Origin: Streptomyces sp. NBC_00572
GTDB taxonomy: Bacteria; Actinomycetota; Actinomycetes; Streptomycetales; Streptomycetaceae
Direction: 5' to 3'
NCBI RefSeq assembly: GCF_026341815.1
Contig: NZ_JAPENX010000002.1
Coordinates: forward strand, 1 to 64,000
Length of the DNA: 64,000 bases
The notes beneath the pieces are model-generated. The model was given only the letters and a program-made list of their open reading frames with translations, was not told the DNA's origin and ran no database searches. The position numbers and the translations under genes are program-made. This document shows positions 1 to 9,532 of this stretch, piece by piece (the stretch's first letter is position 1; the number at the start of each line of letters is the position of its first letter).

Positions 1-7
1 AAACGCA

Positions 8-330
8 GCGGTTCGCTGCGCTCACCGCCCTCCCGCTTCGCGGAGGGCCTCCGCTGCGCTCCGGGGCCTGAAAGGGGGCCGGCCCGCTGCGCGGTCCGGG
101 TTGAAAGGTGAAGGGGTTCGCTGCGCTCACCCCCGCCCTGGCGCAGCCGGGTGGTCCCCTCCGCTGCGCTCCGGGACCCGAAGGGAGCCGGCCCGCTGCG
201 CGGTCCGGGGTGCAGGGTGAAGCGGTTCGCTGCGCTCACTGCATCTCCCGCTTCGCGGGGGTGGCCCCCTGCGCTGCGCTCCGGGGGCCTGAGGGGCCTG
301 GAAGGAGGCCGGCCTTGTTGTACGGCCCTG
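8..330. repeat. Imperfect tandem repeat, about 107 bp unit, three copies
   Basis: The phrase GGTTCGCTGCGCTCAC recurs at about 11, 115 and 224, and a second phrase CCGCTGCGCTCCGGG recurs between them, so the stretch reads as three diverged copies of one 105-109 bp unit. Each unit is rich in short GCTGCGC/GCGCAGC palindromes. No convincing gene runs through it. Such palindrome-dense repeats are common near streptomycete replicon ends and in repeat-rich intergenic DNA; the sequence alone does not decide which this is. Confidence 0.75.
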
Positions 331-858
331 ATGGGGAGGCTCACTGCGCGAACCAGGGCACTGTATCCAGGGCGGGACGCTGCGCTTACCCGCCTCATGC
401 TCCACGCGCAAATCCCATCCCCCGAGTTCCGTGCTGAACACCAGACGCCACTACATGAAGCGAAGAGAACCCCAGGGGTACTGCGCCTCCGGCCCACACA
501 CAGTCAGAGACCCCCTCCACCGTGCCTCAAAAACCCCAACAGAGACCCGGAACACGTCAACTGCCGGCAGGTCAACTGCCGGGCGGCAGTACTACGACCC
601 TCCAGAGAAGGCCCCCACCACACCCCAGCCACCCACAAACCCCACCACCCCAAAAACGACAAGGCAAGGGGGGCTAGTGACGGACCATCGGAACGAAAGA
701 GGGAAGCTGGTGACAGGTCGTCAGAACAAAGAGACACGGGTACCGGAACCCGCTGCCCAGACAGAAGAAGCAAACCCGGGAGTGACCCCTGAGGTGATCC
801 CGGGGGTGATCCCACGACTCACACCACGATGTGCTTCAAAACGAACAGAAGATAACCT
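331..858. other. No convincing gene
   Basis: Open frames here overlap on both strands without a plausible ribosome binding site, domain or conserved-looking motif. Composition becomes A- and C-rich (many CCCC and CAAA runs) compared with the flanks. I see no RNA gene or clear terminator. Confidence 0.5.
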
Positions 859-1165
859 ATGGAGGAGTCCACACCCACCTCACCCCACCCCACACCTACC
901 CGACACCGGCGGGCCGACGAGCGGGCCGTCGCCGCCGTCCGTGAGGCACTGCGCCGCAGACGCGGGCGTTCCAAGGGCACCGTCAACGGCCTGCTCCCAC
1001 TGAACACCCAGATCCTTCAGAACCGGCACGGCACAGACATCGTGCCCGAGGTCATCACGGCGAAGGCCAAGCACCGTACTCCCGCGCCGGCCAAGGACGA
1101 GGAGACAGCGGCGACCGCGCCGGTCGTCAACCCAATGGCCGCCCTGGAGAAGTCCGACGCTTCCG
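859..1165 (+). pseudogene. Unknown gene, probable 5' part
   Basis: An ATG at 859 opens a frame with a basic, helical stretch (DERAVAAVREALRRRRGRSK) followed by a low-complexity Ala/Pro/Lys region. I do not recognise the family. Around 1160-1175 the coding character switches to the opposite strand, where another gene fragment ends, so the two look joined at a recombination junction and the C-terminus here is probably not native. There is no strong Shine-Dalgarno sequence. It could also be non-coding DNA with a chance open frame. Confidence 0.3.
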
Positions 1166-1458
1166 CCCGTCGTCACGGAATGCGACGTGCAGCACCACAC
1201 GCCGACGATCCCACCGTCGGTGTCACCCTCACCCACTGACCAATTCCAACCGCAGGCCCACCGGCCGTACCGGGCCACCAGGAGCTCGGTGACAGGGTCC
1301 AGCGAGCGTCGACGGTGCTCGTCAGCAGCTTCGGGGGTAGGCAGCAGGGGCACGACAAGAACAGTCAACGTACTCGCCGCACCCTCGTCCAGCTCGGCCG
1401 AATGCCGTAGCGGATCCACTTCCGCCCAGGTCAGGGTGTGTGCCCACAGCTCAGTCAT
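1166..1458 (-). pseudogene. Conserved actinobacterial hypothetical protein, C-terminally truncated
   Basis: Reading leftward from an ATG at 1458, the first roughly 95 residues look like a genuine protein: acidic N-terminus, a TLTVLVVPLLPTPEAADEHR stretch, then ARYGRWACGWNWSV and a WCC..HSV motif. This pattern resembles a family of small uncharacterised streptomycete proteins, recalled rather than searched. After HSV, near 1170, the frame stays open but the sequence loses this character and lies antisense to the neighbouring fragment. The gene is therefore probably cut at about 1165 by a rearrangement. No function can be assigned. Confidence 0.45.
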
Positions 1459-2368
1459 GACGCCACTCTGCCGTGCGCGGCCGGTCGAACTCCAACCCAA
1501 TACCGAGCAGGCGCCTCAGGTCACCGGGGAACGATCTCCGGCCACACGGGACGCTGTCTTCATCCGCCTCCGTCATGCCTGGTGAGCGGCACGTGTGAAC
1601 AGCTCTCCGCACAGCCAGCACTGCCCCACAGCTGTTGCTTCTCAGAGCTCATGCGATGCGGCTCTGGCCTGCACAGACGCCGTTACCAGGGAAGAACGTC
1701 AACAACAGGCAAAGGAAGCGAGATAACCCAGGAACTCGACCCGGTCCTAAGGGGCTTCGACGCCGGTTTCTAGGGCGACGACCTGTAGAAGTCGCGAGGA
1801 CGTCGCGAGGGACGCTGCCCCACGCCGATGCATCACGGTCCCGGCCGAAGGGGTGGGGCGGCCCGACGGTACTGCCCCCGGGGTGTGCCCCTGGGCGCCG
1901 GACCTCACCCGCGCACGCCATATCGGCGCGGGCTGCGGCCGACCCTACAAGATCGGCGCGGCACCAGGGTCGGCCGGACCACCGCCGAGACGCCGCCGGG
2001 TGGGCCTGGGCTCCAGCGGTGTGGCAGCGGCCTGTTCGGCGGTCCAGTCACCAGCGGCGGCGCGTTCGGCGGCGGTCCGGGCGCGCGGGTCACGTGCAGC
2101 CGGCTCGGGGATCTCAAGGCCTGGACCGAGGGCGGCCCGCCGGCGTGCGGTACTCACCGCCCCTGTCTCCCCCTCGCCCGGTCTATTCGGGCTTCCCCGG
2201 CTCACAGCGGTGAAGTCGGGGGGCACCCGACGCTCTGTGCATCGCCTCGGACAGCTCCACCGGGCCGCAGCACGCGTCCCTGCCTGCCGTGATCGTCGCA
2301 TGGCAAGGTACGGTGCCCGCGTGGCGCGTCGAGATATCTCTCCGCGCCACGTCAGGGAGGGATCAATT
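1459..2368. other. Long gap without a supported gene
   Basis: The frames that cross this interval are Arg/Pro/Ala-rich shadows with no domain. An open frame continuous with the downstream secreted protein starts at 1853, but the signal peptide and ribosome binding site of that protein lie at its 3' end, so the upstream part is taken as leader DNA. No IS end or RNA gene was recognised. Confidence 0.5.
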
Positions 2369-3592
2369 TTGCGCACATCCATACTCCAGCGCCTGGCCAC
2401 GGTGGCCACGACGCTGGGGCTCACCGCTGCAGGTCTGCTGGGGGCGGGCGTATCGCCCGCGCAGGCCGCGACCAGCGACTGCCCGTCGGGCTACTTCTGC
2501 GCCTGGAAGACCGGCGACGCCACTGGCTCGATGTACAAGACGAATTCAACCGCGCTGTCGCTCGGCACCTGGAACGGTACGTTCCGGTCGGTCAATAACC
2601 GCACGTCCAAGTGGGCCTGCCTGTTCAGCGGCACGAACTACGGTACCTCCGGCGGCTTCATGGCGCTCGCGCCTGGCTTCAAGGAGACCGGCTGGTTCAA
2701 CGGCTTCGGCGGATCGGTACGAATGGTCCCGACCGAGGACGACTGCTACCCGAGATCGACGCCGACCTGGACCTCGACCGAGACTGGCGGGTCCGGGTTC
2801 AGCGATTTCAACGGCAACTGGAGCCCAGACGTCCTCGTCCGCGACAAGCAGGGACAGCTCTGGTTCCTGCCCGGAGGCAGAACCGTCGACCTCCTCGGTA
2901 CGGGCGGCTGGAACGCCTTCAACGCTCTCGTGCGTCACGGTGACTTCAGCCAGGACGGCCAGGAGGACGTGATCGCGCGCGAGGCGTCCACGGGCAAACT
3001 CTGGCTCTACCCTGGACAGAATTCGGGCATGAGCACGGTCGCCTTCGGCACTCGCAAGCTCATCGGCACCGGTGGCTGGAACGTCATGGGCCAGCTCGTC
3101 GGCGCCGGTGACCTGAACGGCGACACCCGCTCCGACCTGGTCGCCGTCGAGAAGTCCACGGGCAAGCTCTGGCTCTATCCGGGCACAACTGCCGGCACCC
3201 TCGGCTCTCGCAAGCTCCTGGGCAACGGCGGCTGGAACGGGATGAACGCCCTGACCGGCGTCGGGGACATGAGCAACGACGGCCACCCCGACCTGGTCGC
3301 GCGCGAGGCGTCCACGGGCAAACTCTGGTTCTACCCTGGCAAGGCCGGCACCTACGGTTCCCGCGTGCTCATCGGCGGCGGCTGGAGCTCCATGGCCTCG
3401 CTCCTTGCGGTCGGCGACTACACCGGGGATGGCTACAACGACCTGGCTGCGATCACCGGGGTCGGCACCTCCGCCACCCTGTGCCCCGCAGGAGACGGCT
3501 GCCTGCTCATCTACCCGGGCACGGGAACAGGCAAGCTCGGGCCCGCCGCTCGGAAGGCCAACGACTGGTGGGACGTGAACGGGGCCTTCTGA
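2369..3592 (+). CDS. Secreted peptidase-inhibitor I36-like protein with FG-GAP/VCBS repeats
   Basis: A TTG start at 2369 follows GGGAGG by eight bases and begins directly with a signal peptide: RT at the N-terminus, a hydrophobic core (ATTLGLTAAGLLGAG), and a cleavage site after SPAQA. Starting upstream would bury the signal. The mature N-terminal domain (about residues 35-125, CPSGYFCAW...) matches the cysteine-containing peptidase inhibitor family I36, whose known members inhibit metalloproteases. The rest, about residues 140-400, is a set of FG-GAP/VCBS-like blade repeats with the recurring phrase STGKLWLYPG and DxNxDxxxD-like calcium-type loops such as GDLNGDTRSDL. The 407-residue product is therefore an exported protein, possibly a protease inhibitor presented on a propeller. 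A strong hairpin terminator follows, so it is probably monocistronic. Confidence 0.85.
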   Translation: MRTSILQRLATVATTLGLTAAGLLGAGVSPAQAATSDCPSGYFCAWKTGDATGSMYKTNSTALSLGTWNGTFRSVNNRTSKWACLFSGTNYGTSGGFMALAPGFKETGWFNGFGGSVRMVPTEDDCYPRSTPTWTSTETGGSGFSDFNGNWSPDVLVRDKQGQLWFLPGGRTVDLLGTGGWNAFNALVRHGDFSQDGQEDVIAREASTGKLWLYPGQNSGMSTVAFGTRKLIGTGGWNVMGQLVGAGDLNGDTRSDLVAVEKSTGKLWLYPGTTAGTLGSRKLLGNGGWNGMNALTGVGDMSNDGHPDLVAREASTGKLWFYPGKAGTYGSRVLIGGGWSSMASLLAVGDYTGDGYNDLAAITGVGTSATLCPAGDGCLLIYPGTGTGKLGPAARKANDWWDVNGAF

Positions 3593-3662
3593 CCGACACG
3601 GACCCCAGAGACCCCTTTCCGACCCGCACGACTGCCGCATAGTCCGACCTGCGGAAACCATT

Positions 3663-3692
3663 GAAGCGGGCCCTCCTCTGAGGGCCCGCTTC
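3663..3692 (+). terminator. Rho-independent-type hairpin after the I36 gene
   Basis: A perfect 12-bp stem (GAAGCGGGCCCT pairing with AGGGCCCGCTTC) encloses a 6-base loop, 71 bases after the stop codon at 3592. There is only a weak T-rich tail, as is usual in high-GC actinomycetes. Confidence 0.85.
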
Positions 3693-3860
3693 TGCTGCGT
3701 AAGGCCTGCCGGGAGGCGGGCCGGGTCAACGCCCCATGGGCGCGGCCGATGAGGGGCCGCGACCACGCGCGGGCGGAGGGCTGGATCGAGGAGGGTGTCG
3801 TTGGGCCGCGCCCGTCACCCAGCACCAGTAGGCCGCCAGCAAGACCGGAGAGAGGTACTG

Positions 3861-4571
3861 ATGAACGACACCGCACTTACGCTGCTGCCCGCCGAGGAAC
3901 ACTTCCTCAGCGACCTCTTCGACCTCGATGAGCCGCTGTTCATGTGGCTCGAAGGGACCACCAGCGACGCCCGAGCCGGGGCGGACGACGTATACCGGCT
4001 GCCCACCGACCTGGACGGCGTGGCCGTCCGAGCCGCCTGGAACAGCGTCTACCACGCCCTGCCCAAGGGCCTGGTAGACGAGCGGTACGCCCAGCGCACC
4101 GGGAAGGAGGTCGCCGGGGGCAAACGGGTCTACAGCCCCGACGGGTACGAGCACACGCCGCTGTACGGGGCGTCCATCAGGCAGTCCGACGTCGAGATCC
4201 TGGCGGCGCTCCTTGGCCACTTCCGCCGGGCCCTGGAGATGGAGCCGGGGTACACCGACCTGTGCAGTCTGCTCTACGACGCCGGCGAGTGGTACGGCGA
4301 TGAGAGCAGAGACCGGGTCCCGGAGAGCCCCGAGCAGGTCGTCAACCGACTCTCCCGCGCCCTCACGGTTCTCCAGATGGACGACGAGGACACGCGCGCC
4401 CTGCTACCTGCCGTCACCACGGCCGGGTCCGACGGGCGGATCCAGCTCACCTTCGAGCAGGAGCAGGCCGCGCGGCGCTACTTCGAGCGCGTCATCACCG
4501 TCGTCACCGAGGGGAAGGGCCGACTGGAGCGTGAGCTCGCCCGGTTCGTCGAGTTCGGCGGCCGCGGCTGA
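3861..4571 (+). CDS. Hypothetical acidic, helical protein
   Basis: The ATG at 3861 is preceded by GAGAGG and gives a 236-residue acidic protein with strong third-position GC. It starts NDTALTLLPAEEHFLSDLFD and looks mostly alpha-helical, with a PGYTDLCSLLYDAGEWYGD segment near residue 135 and a Glu/Arg-rich amphipathic C-terminus. No signal peptide or membrane segment is visible. I do not recognise a family. A hydrolase or immunity role would be a guess. It stands alone between the terminator at 3663 and a convergent gene that ends at 4824. Confidence 0.7.
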   Translation: MNDTALTLLPAEEHFLSDLFDLDEPLFMWLEGTTSDARAGADDVYRLPTDLDGVAVRAAWNSVYHALPKGLVDERYAQRTGKEVAGGKRVYSPDGYEHTPLYGASIRQSDVEILAALLGHFRRALEMEPGYTDLCSLLYDAGEWYGDESRDRVPESPEQVVNRLSRALTVLQMDDEDTRALLPAVTTAGSDGRIQLTFEQEQAARRYFERVITVVTEGKGRLERELARFVEFGGRG

Positions 4572-4823
4572 TCTCTCCTTCTTCGCCTTTCCCTCCGGGG
4601 CCGGGACCTCAGCCCGCACCCGAAGCCCAGGCCCCGGTGCCGTCCGGCGCGAACGGCAGGTACCACCCCACGACCTGACCGCGCCGGTCGGTGCCGGGGG
4701 GAGCGGGGGTCCGGGGGGCGGCGAAGCCCCCCGCGACCACCGGCCTCAGCCTCAGATACGCCCCATCGAGCCGACGGCAGCCCCGCAACGGCAGCACCTT
4801 CACACCGGTTCGACAAGGCGCCT

Positions 4824-5366
4824 TCACGACGGGAGGCGCACGGCGAACGCAACGACCAGGTTCTCCATGACCGTCTGAAAGCGGATCAGGTCGTCGGCCC
4901 ACCCGGGGACCGCCAGGTACTGAACGGTGCTGATAGCGATCCCGGCCTCACCAGCGGCTCCATGCGGAGCGAGACCGCCTACCCGGGCCCACTGGTCCCA
5001 CATCACGTCGGACATCAGGCGATGCATGAGCTCCGGGTCCTCCACGGCCCGCGTCCACAGCAGAACCAGCGTGCCGGAGGCTTTCGTGCAGGCGTGCACG
5101 GCCGCGCACAGCCGTCGGTCGTCGGCTTCCTCGACCACCCGCATCAGCCCGCGAAGACCGTGTGCCATCGGTGACTGTGCCATCAGGTCGACGCCGGCGA
5201 GTTCGGTCTCTCGGTGGGCGGCCCTGATGCCGTCGATGATCTCCTTGCCCTCGGGCCAGGTAGCTCCCCACGACTCCATAAGGCCCTCGAACCCCACATC
5301 AGTCGTTCCACCGACCAGCATGCGAGCCCCGGGTTCAGTCAGTGCTCGGTGGAAGAGGTTCGGCAC
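4824..5366 (-). CDS. Hypothetical helical protein
   Basis: This frame encodes about 180 residues without cysteine motifs, signal peptide or clear membrane span. It is predicted to be mostly helical, with stretches such as LMSDVMWDQWARVGGL and DDLIRFQTVMENLVVAFAV. A GTG at 5366 gives the longest form but has no clear ribosome binding site; an ATG at 5321 (MLVGGTTDVGFEGL) behind GGGG is a reasonable alternative. The N-terminus may have been cut, because the DNA upstream contains remains of other genes. The helix pattern slightly resembles the ligand-binding half of TetR-like proteins, but there is no HTH, so I leave it unassigned. Confidence 0.55.
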   Translation of the reverse strand: MPNLFHRALTEPGARMLVGGTTDVGFEGLMESWGATWPEGKEIIDGIRAAHRETELAGVDLMAQSPMAHGLRGLMRVVEEADDRRLCAAVHACTKASGTLVLLWTRAVEDPELMHRLMSDVMWDQWARVGGLAPHGAAGEAGIAISTVQYLAVPGWADDLIRFQTVMENLVVAFAVRLPS

Positions 5367-5430
5367 AGAGCGGCTCGGCCGTCGGCAGTAGCGCTGACGT
5401 GGCAGGAACGCTCATCAGCCACGGCAGCAC

Positions 5431-5610
5431 TCACGCGAGGGCAAAGCGACCCCGTGGCGCCAGATCGATCTCGACTGGCTCCGTGTCGAACGGGCCGCTG
5501 GAGGCACCTGCCGCGAGCTCGCCGAGGAGACCGGCTTCTCGCTCGGAATGATCAGTTACCTGGGCCGACGACATGACCTGCCCGGTGGCCGACCCGCCTG
5601 GAAGGGTTGA
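5431..5610 (+). pseudogene. Helix-turn-helix protein fragment, C-terminal part
   Basis: In the frame ending with TGA at 5608-5610 the translation reads WRQIDLDWLRVERAAGGTCR followed by ELAEETGFSLGMISYLGRRH, a typical helix-turn-helix pattern, then a short tail ending in GGRPAWKG. There is no start codon with a ribosome binding site, and coding character fades upstream of about 5430. It is best read as the 3' remnant of a small DNA-binding or transposase-associated HTH gene. Confidence 0.5.
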
Positions 5611-5619
5611 CCTGCCGCG

Positions 5620-5802
5620 TCACGCGGCGGGGTCGTCGTCGAGCGTCAGCTCAGCAACCCAGTCCTTGGCCGCGACAAGGTTCGGTGCGGTGCCGACCAC
5701 CTGGTACGTGAAGTCGTCCCACTCCTCCAGGACCCGTGGCTCGTCGGCCCGGAGGTGGACCGCGTCGCACCCCGCGCAACGGTTGGTGACGGGGGAGATG
5801 CC
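5620..5802 (-). pseudogene. Small protein fragment with a CxxC pair
   Basis: Leftward from about 5802 a frame of roughly 60 codons ends with TGA at 5620-5622 and has good coding character: a CAGC pair, then HLRADEPRVLEEWDDFTYQV and a C-terminus ELTLDDDPAA. I find no start codon with a convincing ribosome binding site, so it may be the 3' end of a truncated gene or a very small protein with a rare start. The family is not recognised. Confidence 0.4.
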
Positions 5803-5913
5803 CAGTGAAAACGATCTCTTCGATTCGCGTCCGAAAGGGTTCCGCTATACAGCCCCGGGCGCGGGGTGCCAGCCGGTACCGTTGAGGCAGAAGTAAACAC
5901 ACGGGGGTCTGAT

Positions 5914-8900
5914 ATGCGCATGCCTCTTGAGGCTGGGCTGGTCCGGATCTGGGACGGCGACGAGCCCGTCGGGGCCGGCTTCCTCGCCGGCCCCCGGCAC
6001 TTGGTATCGGCCGCGCACGTGGTGGCCGGAGTTCTCGGGATATCCGCCGATGAGCCCCCGCCCGAGGGGGCCTCGGTCAGTCTTGACTTCCCGCTGCTCG
6101 CTCCCGGCAGACGGCAGCTCGCCGACATCGTCGCCTGGCGGCCTCCCATGCCGGAGCAGGGGATGGACGTCGTCGGGCTGCGGTTGCGGGAGCCACCGCC
6201 AGCGGACGCCCGGCCGCTCGTCCTGAGCCGGCGTCACGGGGAGTTGGACGGCTCGCTGGTCATGGTGGGCTTTCCCCGCGGTCTGGAGCTGGGCACCTGG
6301 GTGCACGGGCGCCAGGGCGGTCCCGTCGCCACGGGCTGGGTGGAGATCGAGAGTGACCCGGCACGGCAGGCCATGCTGGCCCCCGGCTTCTCCGGAGCCC
6401 CCGTATGGAGCACCGACGCGGACGCCGCTGTGGGCATGGTTGGCTACCGGGTTACCGGCGCCGGCACGAAGATCGGCTACATGCTCCCGGTGGACATGCT
6501 GCTGGAGGCGTGGCCCGAGCTGGCCGAGGTGATCGAGCGGCGCGTCCCGTACCGGGCGCTGCGCCCCTTCACCGAGCAGGACGCCGATCTTTACTACGGG
6601 CGCGAGGAGTTGGCCGGTCAGGTCGCCGACCGCATCCGCTCCGGAGCGCCGCTGATCAGCGTCATCGGCGGATCGGGCATCGGGAAGTCCTCGCTGTGGC
6701 ACGCAGGCGTGGTGCCCCGGTTGCGCGCCACCGACTCCTCGGGCGCCGTCCGGCTCACCCTGGCGTTACGCCCGTCCGACGCCGCCACCCCGCTGACTGC
6801 ACTGGCCTTCGCGCTCGACCGGCTGATGCGCCCCGACCTCACGGCGGCGGCCCGGCTGGAGTCGGTCGCCGCGACTGAGGTCTGGCTGGCGGGCGGACAG
6901 CTGCCCGACATCGTGGCGGCTATGCTGGAGCAGCACCATGCGGACCAACTGGTCGTGTGTGTGGACCAGTTCGAGGAAGTCTTCGCGGCGTCGGACAACG
7001 ACCGCTCCGCATTCGTCCGCGCTCTGCTTCCCTGCCTGTCCGCCGGGTCCCGACTGTGTGTGCTGGTGAACCTGCGCGACACCTTCCTGGGGACGGCGCT
7101 GGCCGATCGCGCCGCCGCTGACCTCGCCCGGATGTGGCTGCCGGTCACTGTGGGCGAGATGACCGAGGCCGAACTGCGCCGGGTCATGACCGGGCCGCTG
7201 GAAAGCGTCGGCACGGTCGCTTTCGCTGACGGGCTGGTCGAACGCATCCTGGACGACCTGAAGCACACCCCTAACCCCCTGCCCCTGCTCGAATTCACTC
7301 TCGCCGAACTGTGGCAGCGCCGGAGAGCGGGCCTGCTGACCCATGCGGCGTACGAGGAACTGGGCGGCATCTCAGAGGCCCTTGCCCGCTACGCGGACCG
7401 GATCTGGGCTGGCATCGACCCGGCGACCCGGGAAGTCGCCGACCGGCTCCTCATCCAGCTGGTTCGGCCTCTGCCCGACGGCGACCTCGCCGTACGCCGC
7501 ACCGCGTTGCGCGACGAGTGCGACGATAACCAGTGGACTGTCGGTCAACGCCTCGCCACTTCACGGCTGCTTGTGATGCACCGGATCGGCGGCGACCCGA
7601 GCAGCGCCTCGGGCATCGAGCTGGCGCACGACTCGCTCCTGCTGCACTGGCGTCATCTGCGTGAACTCTGCGACGAGCACCGCGCGTTCCGCCTCTGGCA
7701 GGACACCCTCAGACAGCGCATGGCCACCTGGTCCCAGCAGGGCCACCCGGGCAGGCGGCTGCTCGCCGGTGCCGAGCTGAGGGACGCCCGCCGGTGGGGG
7801 CGCACTCATGAGGCCCATCTCTCGGCCCAGGAGCACCAATACATCCTGGCTGGCCGGGTGCGCCGCTGGCGGGTGAACGGCACGGCCTCCGTCGCCCTGG
7901 TCCTCGCGCTGGTGGCCGGGACGCTGACCTACCAGCACCGCAGCGAGCAGGTGGCGCAGTCCCTCGCGGGGACTCTGCGCGCCAAGGCCGAAGAGCTGGC
8001 CCCCTACGACTCCTACGCCGCGATGCAACTAGGCCTACGCTCTTACCGTACGCACCCGGGCAGCGGTCTGCCGGACGTCTTCGACGGGCTGGGTCCCGTC
8101 GACCGGATAGTGCCGAACCTCGGTGCGACGACCACGGCACCACGCGACGAATCCCCGACGCCGACGCCGACCGCGCAGAAGCCTCCCCCGTTGTCGTACG
8201 CCAACCAGATGGCACTCCAGGATCTGACCCACCTGGTGGCGGCTGGCGGCCAGACCCTGGTCACGCTCGCTTCGAAGGGCCAGATCGTCCCGTGGCGGGA
8301 CACCGGGCGCGGGCTGGTGGCTGAGCCCCTGGACGGGGTGCTGGTGGAGAACGACCTGGCCAACGAGGCGGTGATCAGCCGCGACGGACGGTACATCGCG
8401 TTCCCGGACCAGCCCTTCCCGGACCTGGATGGGAAGCGGAGCGTCCCTGGCTCCTGCCCTGTACCGGACCCCATGAGCACCACCATCAAGATCTGCCTGG
8501 TTGTCTACGACACGGTCGAACGCCGGGTCGTCTTCGGCAAGGAGTTCGACCCACTGCCCAAGGTCGGCCGGGTCTCCATGAGCATCGATCCGAACAACCG
8601 GGTACTCGGGCTGGTGCTGCCGGACAGCATGATGCCCACGACCGCAGCGGGCCAGCGCAACACGCTGTACCTCCTCGACCTGAAGACCGGCATGCTCCTC
8701 CGCAAGGCCGTCTTGCCGTGGCGGAGCACCGTGTTCGACTTTTGGCTGGGCCCGGACGGCGAGTCCGCGATCCTCGGCGAAGGCGAGGCAGACGAGTCCT
8801 CGATCCGTACCGACATCACCCTGACCCGGGTGAGCGTGGCCCCCGACCGGATCACCCGCACCCCGCTGGCCGATCCCACCCGGACACAGAGCTTCATCAC

Positions 8901-9480
8901 GAGCCTGGACGGCCGGACCGTCGCCGCGGTGCTCAAGGGCGCGTCCGGCGCCCCAGCCGAGCTGAGGGCCTGGAACATCGCCACCGGCGCGCAGACGGGG
9001 TACGTTCCGCGCCTCGACCCCGCGGAGGCGGACGGGACGCTCGCCCTCAACTCCACCGGGACCGCCGCCTGGTTCTCCCTCCTCCCCGATTTCGACGCCA
9101 TCAACGACAACGCCGACATCGCCGACTTTGCCGCCGAGGCCGGGAGCCGCGTGTCCATCCGGTCGCTTGCCACGGGAAAGCGCGTCGGCCGCTCCTCCTA
9201 TCCGGGGGCCTGGCCGACGCTGATGCCGCTGGGTGACTCCCCAGACGGCCCGGTCCTGCTCGTCGACGGCACGGCGCTGGGCGTCGTGTCGGCAGCCTCC
9301 GACGGGCGAAGCCCCCTCCAGCGGGTGGCGGACGCGGCCGAGGCCGGCCCACGCGAAGCCATCAGGAAGCCACCCAGCATCGACCGCGTGTGCGCGCTGC
9401 TGGGCCCCCAGGCCAACGATTCGCGCAACATCAAGAATGCGGTCCCCTCCGGGGCGTACAACAGGTCCCTGTGCCCCTGA
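5914..9480 (+). CDS. Trypsin-like protease fused to a STAND NTPase, a membrane segment and a propeller-like region
   Basis: The ATG at 5914 sits seven bases after GGGGG and gives 1188 residues. Residues 1-215 are a trypsin-like serine protease domain: His35 in SAAHVVAG, Asp85 in GMDVVGLRL and Ser160 in PGFSGAP form the expected triad. Then comes a STAND P-loop NTPase with Walker A GGSGIGKSS (Lys258) and Walker B LVVCVDQFEE (Asp351), a form typical of STAND proteins linked to WD40 repeats. A single hydrophobic segment lies at about 656-672 (ASVALVLALVAGTL). The C-terminal 500 residues are beta-rich, like a degenerate propeller. Known: proteins of this architecture occur in NTP-dependent conflict systems of multicellular bacteria, where the protease is thought to fire after sensing. 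A Trypco1 gene follows 52 bases downstream, as expected for this class. A role in phage defence or regulated cell death is inference. Confidence 0.88.
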   Translation: MRMPLEAGLVRIWDGDEPVGAGFLAGPRHLVSAAHVVAGVLGISADEPPPEGASVSLDFPLLAPGRRQLADIVAWRPPMPEQGMDVVGLRLREPPPADARPLVLSRRHGELDGSLVMVGFPRGLELGTWVHGRQGGPVATGWVEIESDPARQAMLAPGFSGAPVWSTDADAAVGMVGYRVTGAGTKIGYMLPVDMLLEAWPELAEVIERRVPYRALRPFTEQDADLYYGREELAGQVADRIRSGAPLISVIGGSGIGKSSLWHAGVVPRLRATDSSGAVRLTLALRPSDAATPLTALAFALDRLMRPDLTAAARLESVAATEVWLAGGQLPDIVAAMLEQHHADQLVVCVDQFEEVFAASDNDRSAFVRALLPCLSAGSRLCVLVNLRDTFLGTALADRAAADLARMWLPVTVGEMTEAELRRVMTGPLESVGTVAFADGLVERILDDLKHTPNPLPLLEFTLAELWQRRRAGLLTHAAYEELGGISEALARYADRIWAGIDPATREVADRLLIQLVRPLPDGDLAVRRTALRDECDDNQWTVGQRLATSRLLVMHRIGGDPSSASGIELAHDSLLLHWRHLRELCDEHRAFRLWQDTLRQRMATWSQQGHPGRRLLAGAELRDARRWGRTHEAHLSAQEHQYILAGRVRRWRVNGTASVALVLALVAGTLTYQHRSEQVAQSLAGTLRAKAEELAPYDSYAAMQLGLRSYRTHPGSGLPDVFDGLGPVDRIVPNLGATTTAPRDESPTPTPTAQKPPPLSYANQMALQDLTHLVAAGGQTLVTLASKGQIVPWRDTGRGLVAEPLDGVLVENDLANEAVISRDGRYIAFPDQPFPDLDGKRSVPGSCPVPDPMSTTIKICLVVYDTVERRVVFGKEFDPLPKVGRVSMSIDPNNRVLGLVLPDSMMPTTAAGQRNTLYLLDLKTGMLLRKAVLPWRSTVFDFWLGPDGESAILGEGEADESSIRTDITLTRVSVAPDRITRTPLADPTRTQSFITSLDGRTVAAVLKGASGAPAELRAWNIATGAQTGYVPRLDPAEADGTLALNSTGTAAWFSLLPDFDAINDNADIADFAAEAGSRVSIRSLATGKRVGRSSYPGAWPTLMPLGDSPDGPVLLVDGTALGVVSAASDGRSPLQRVADAAEAGPREAIRKPPSIDRVCALLGPQANDSRNIKNAVPSGAYNRSLCP

Positions 9481-9532
9481 CCCGGGAGCACATCCTACGA
9501 AGCATGCACATTACTCATGGATGAGGTGTCAC

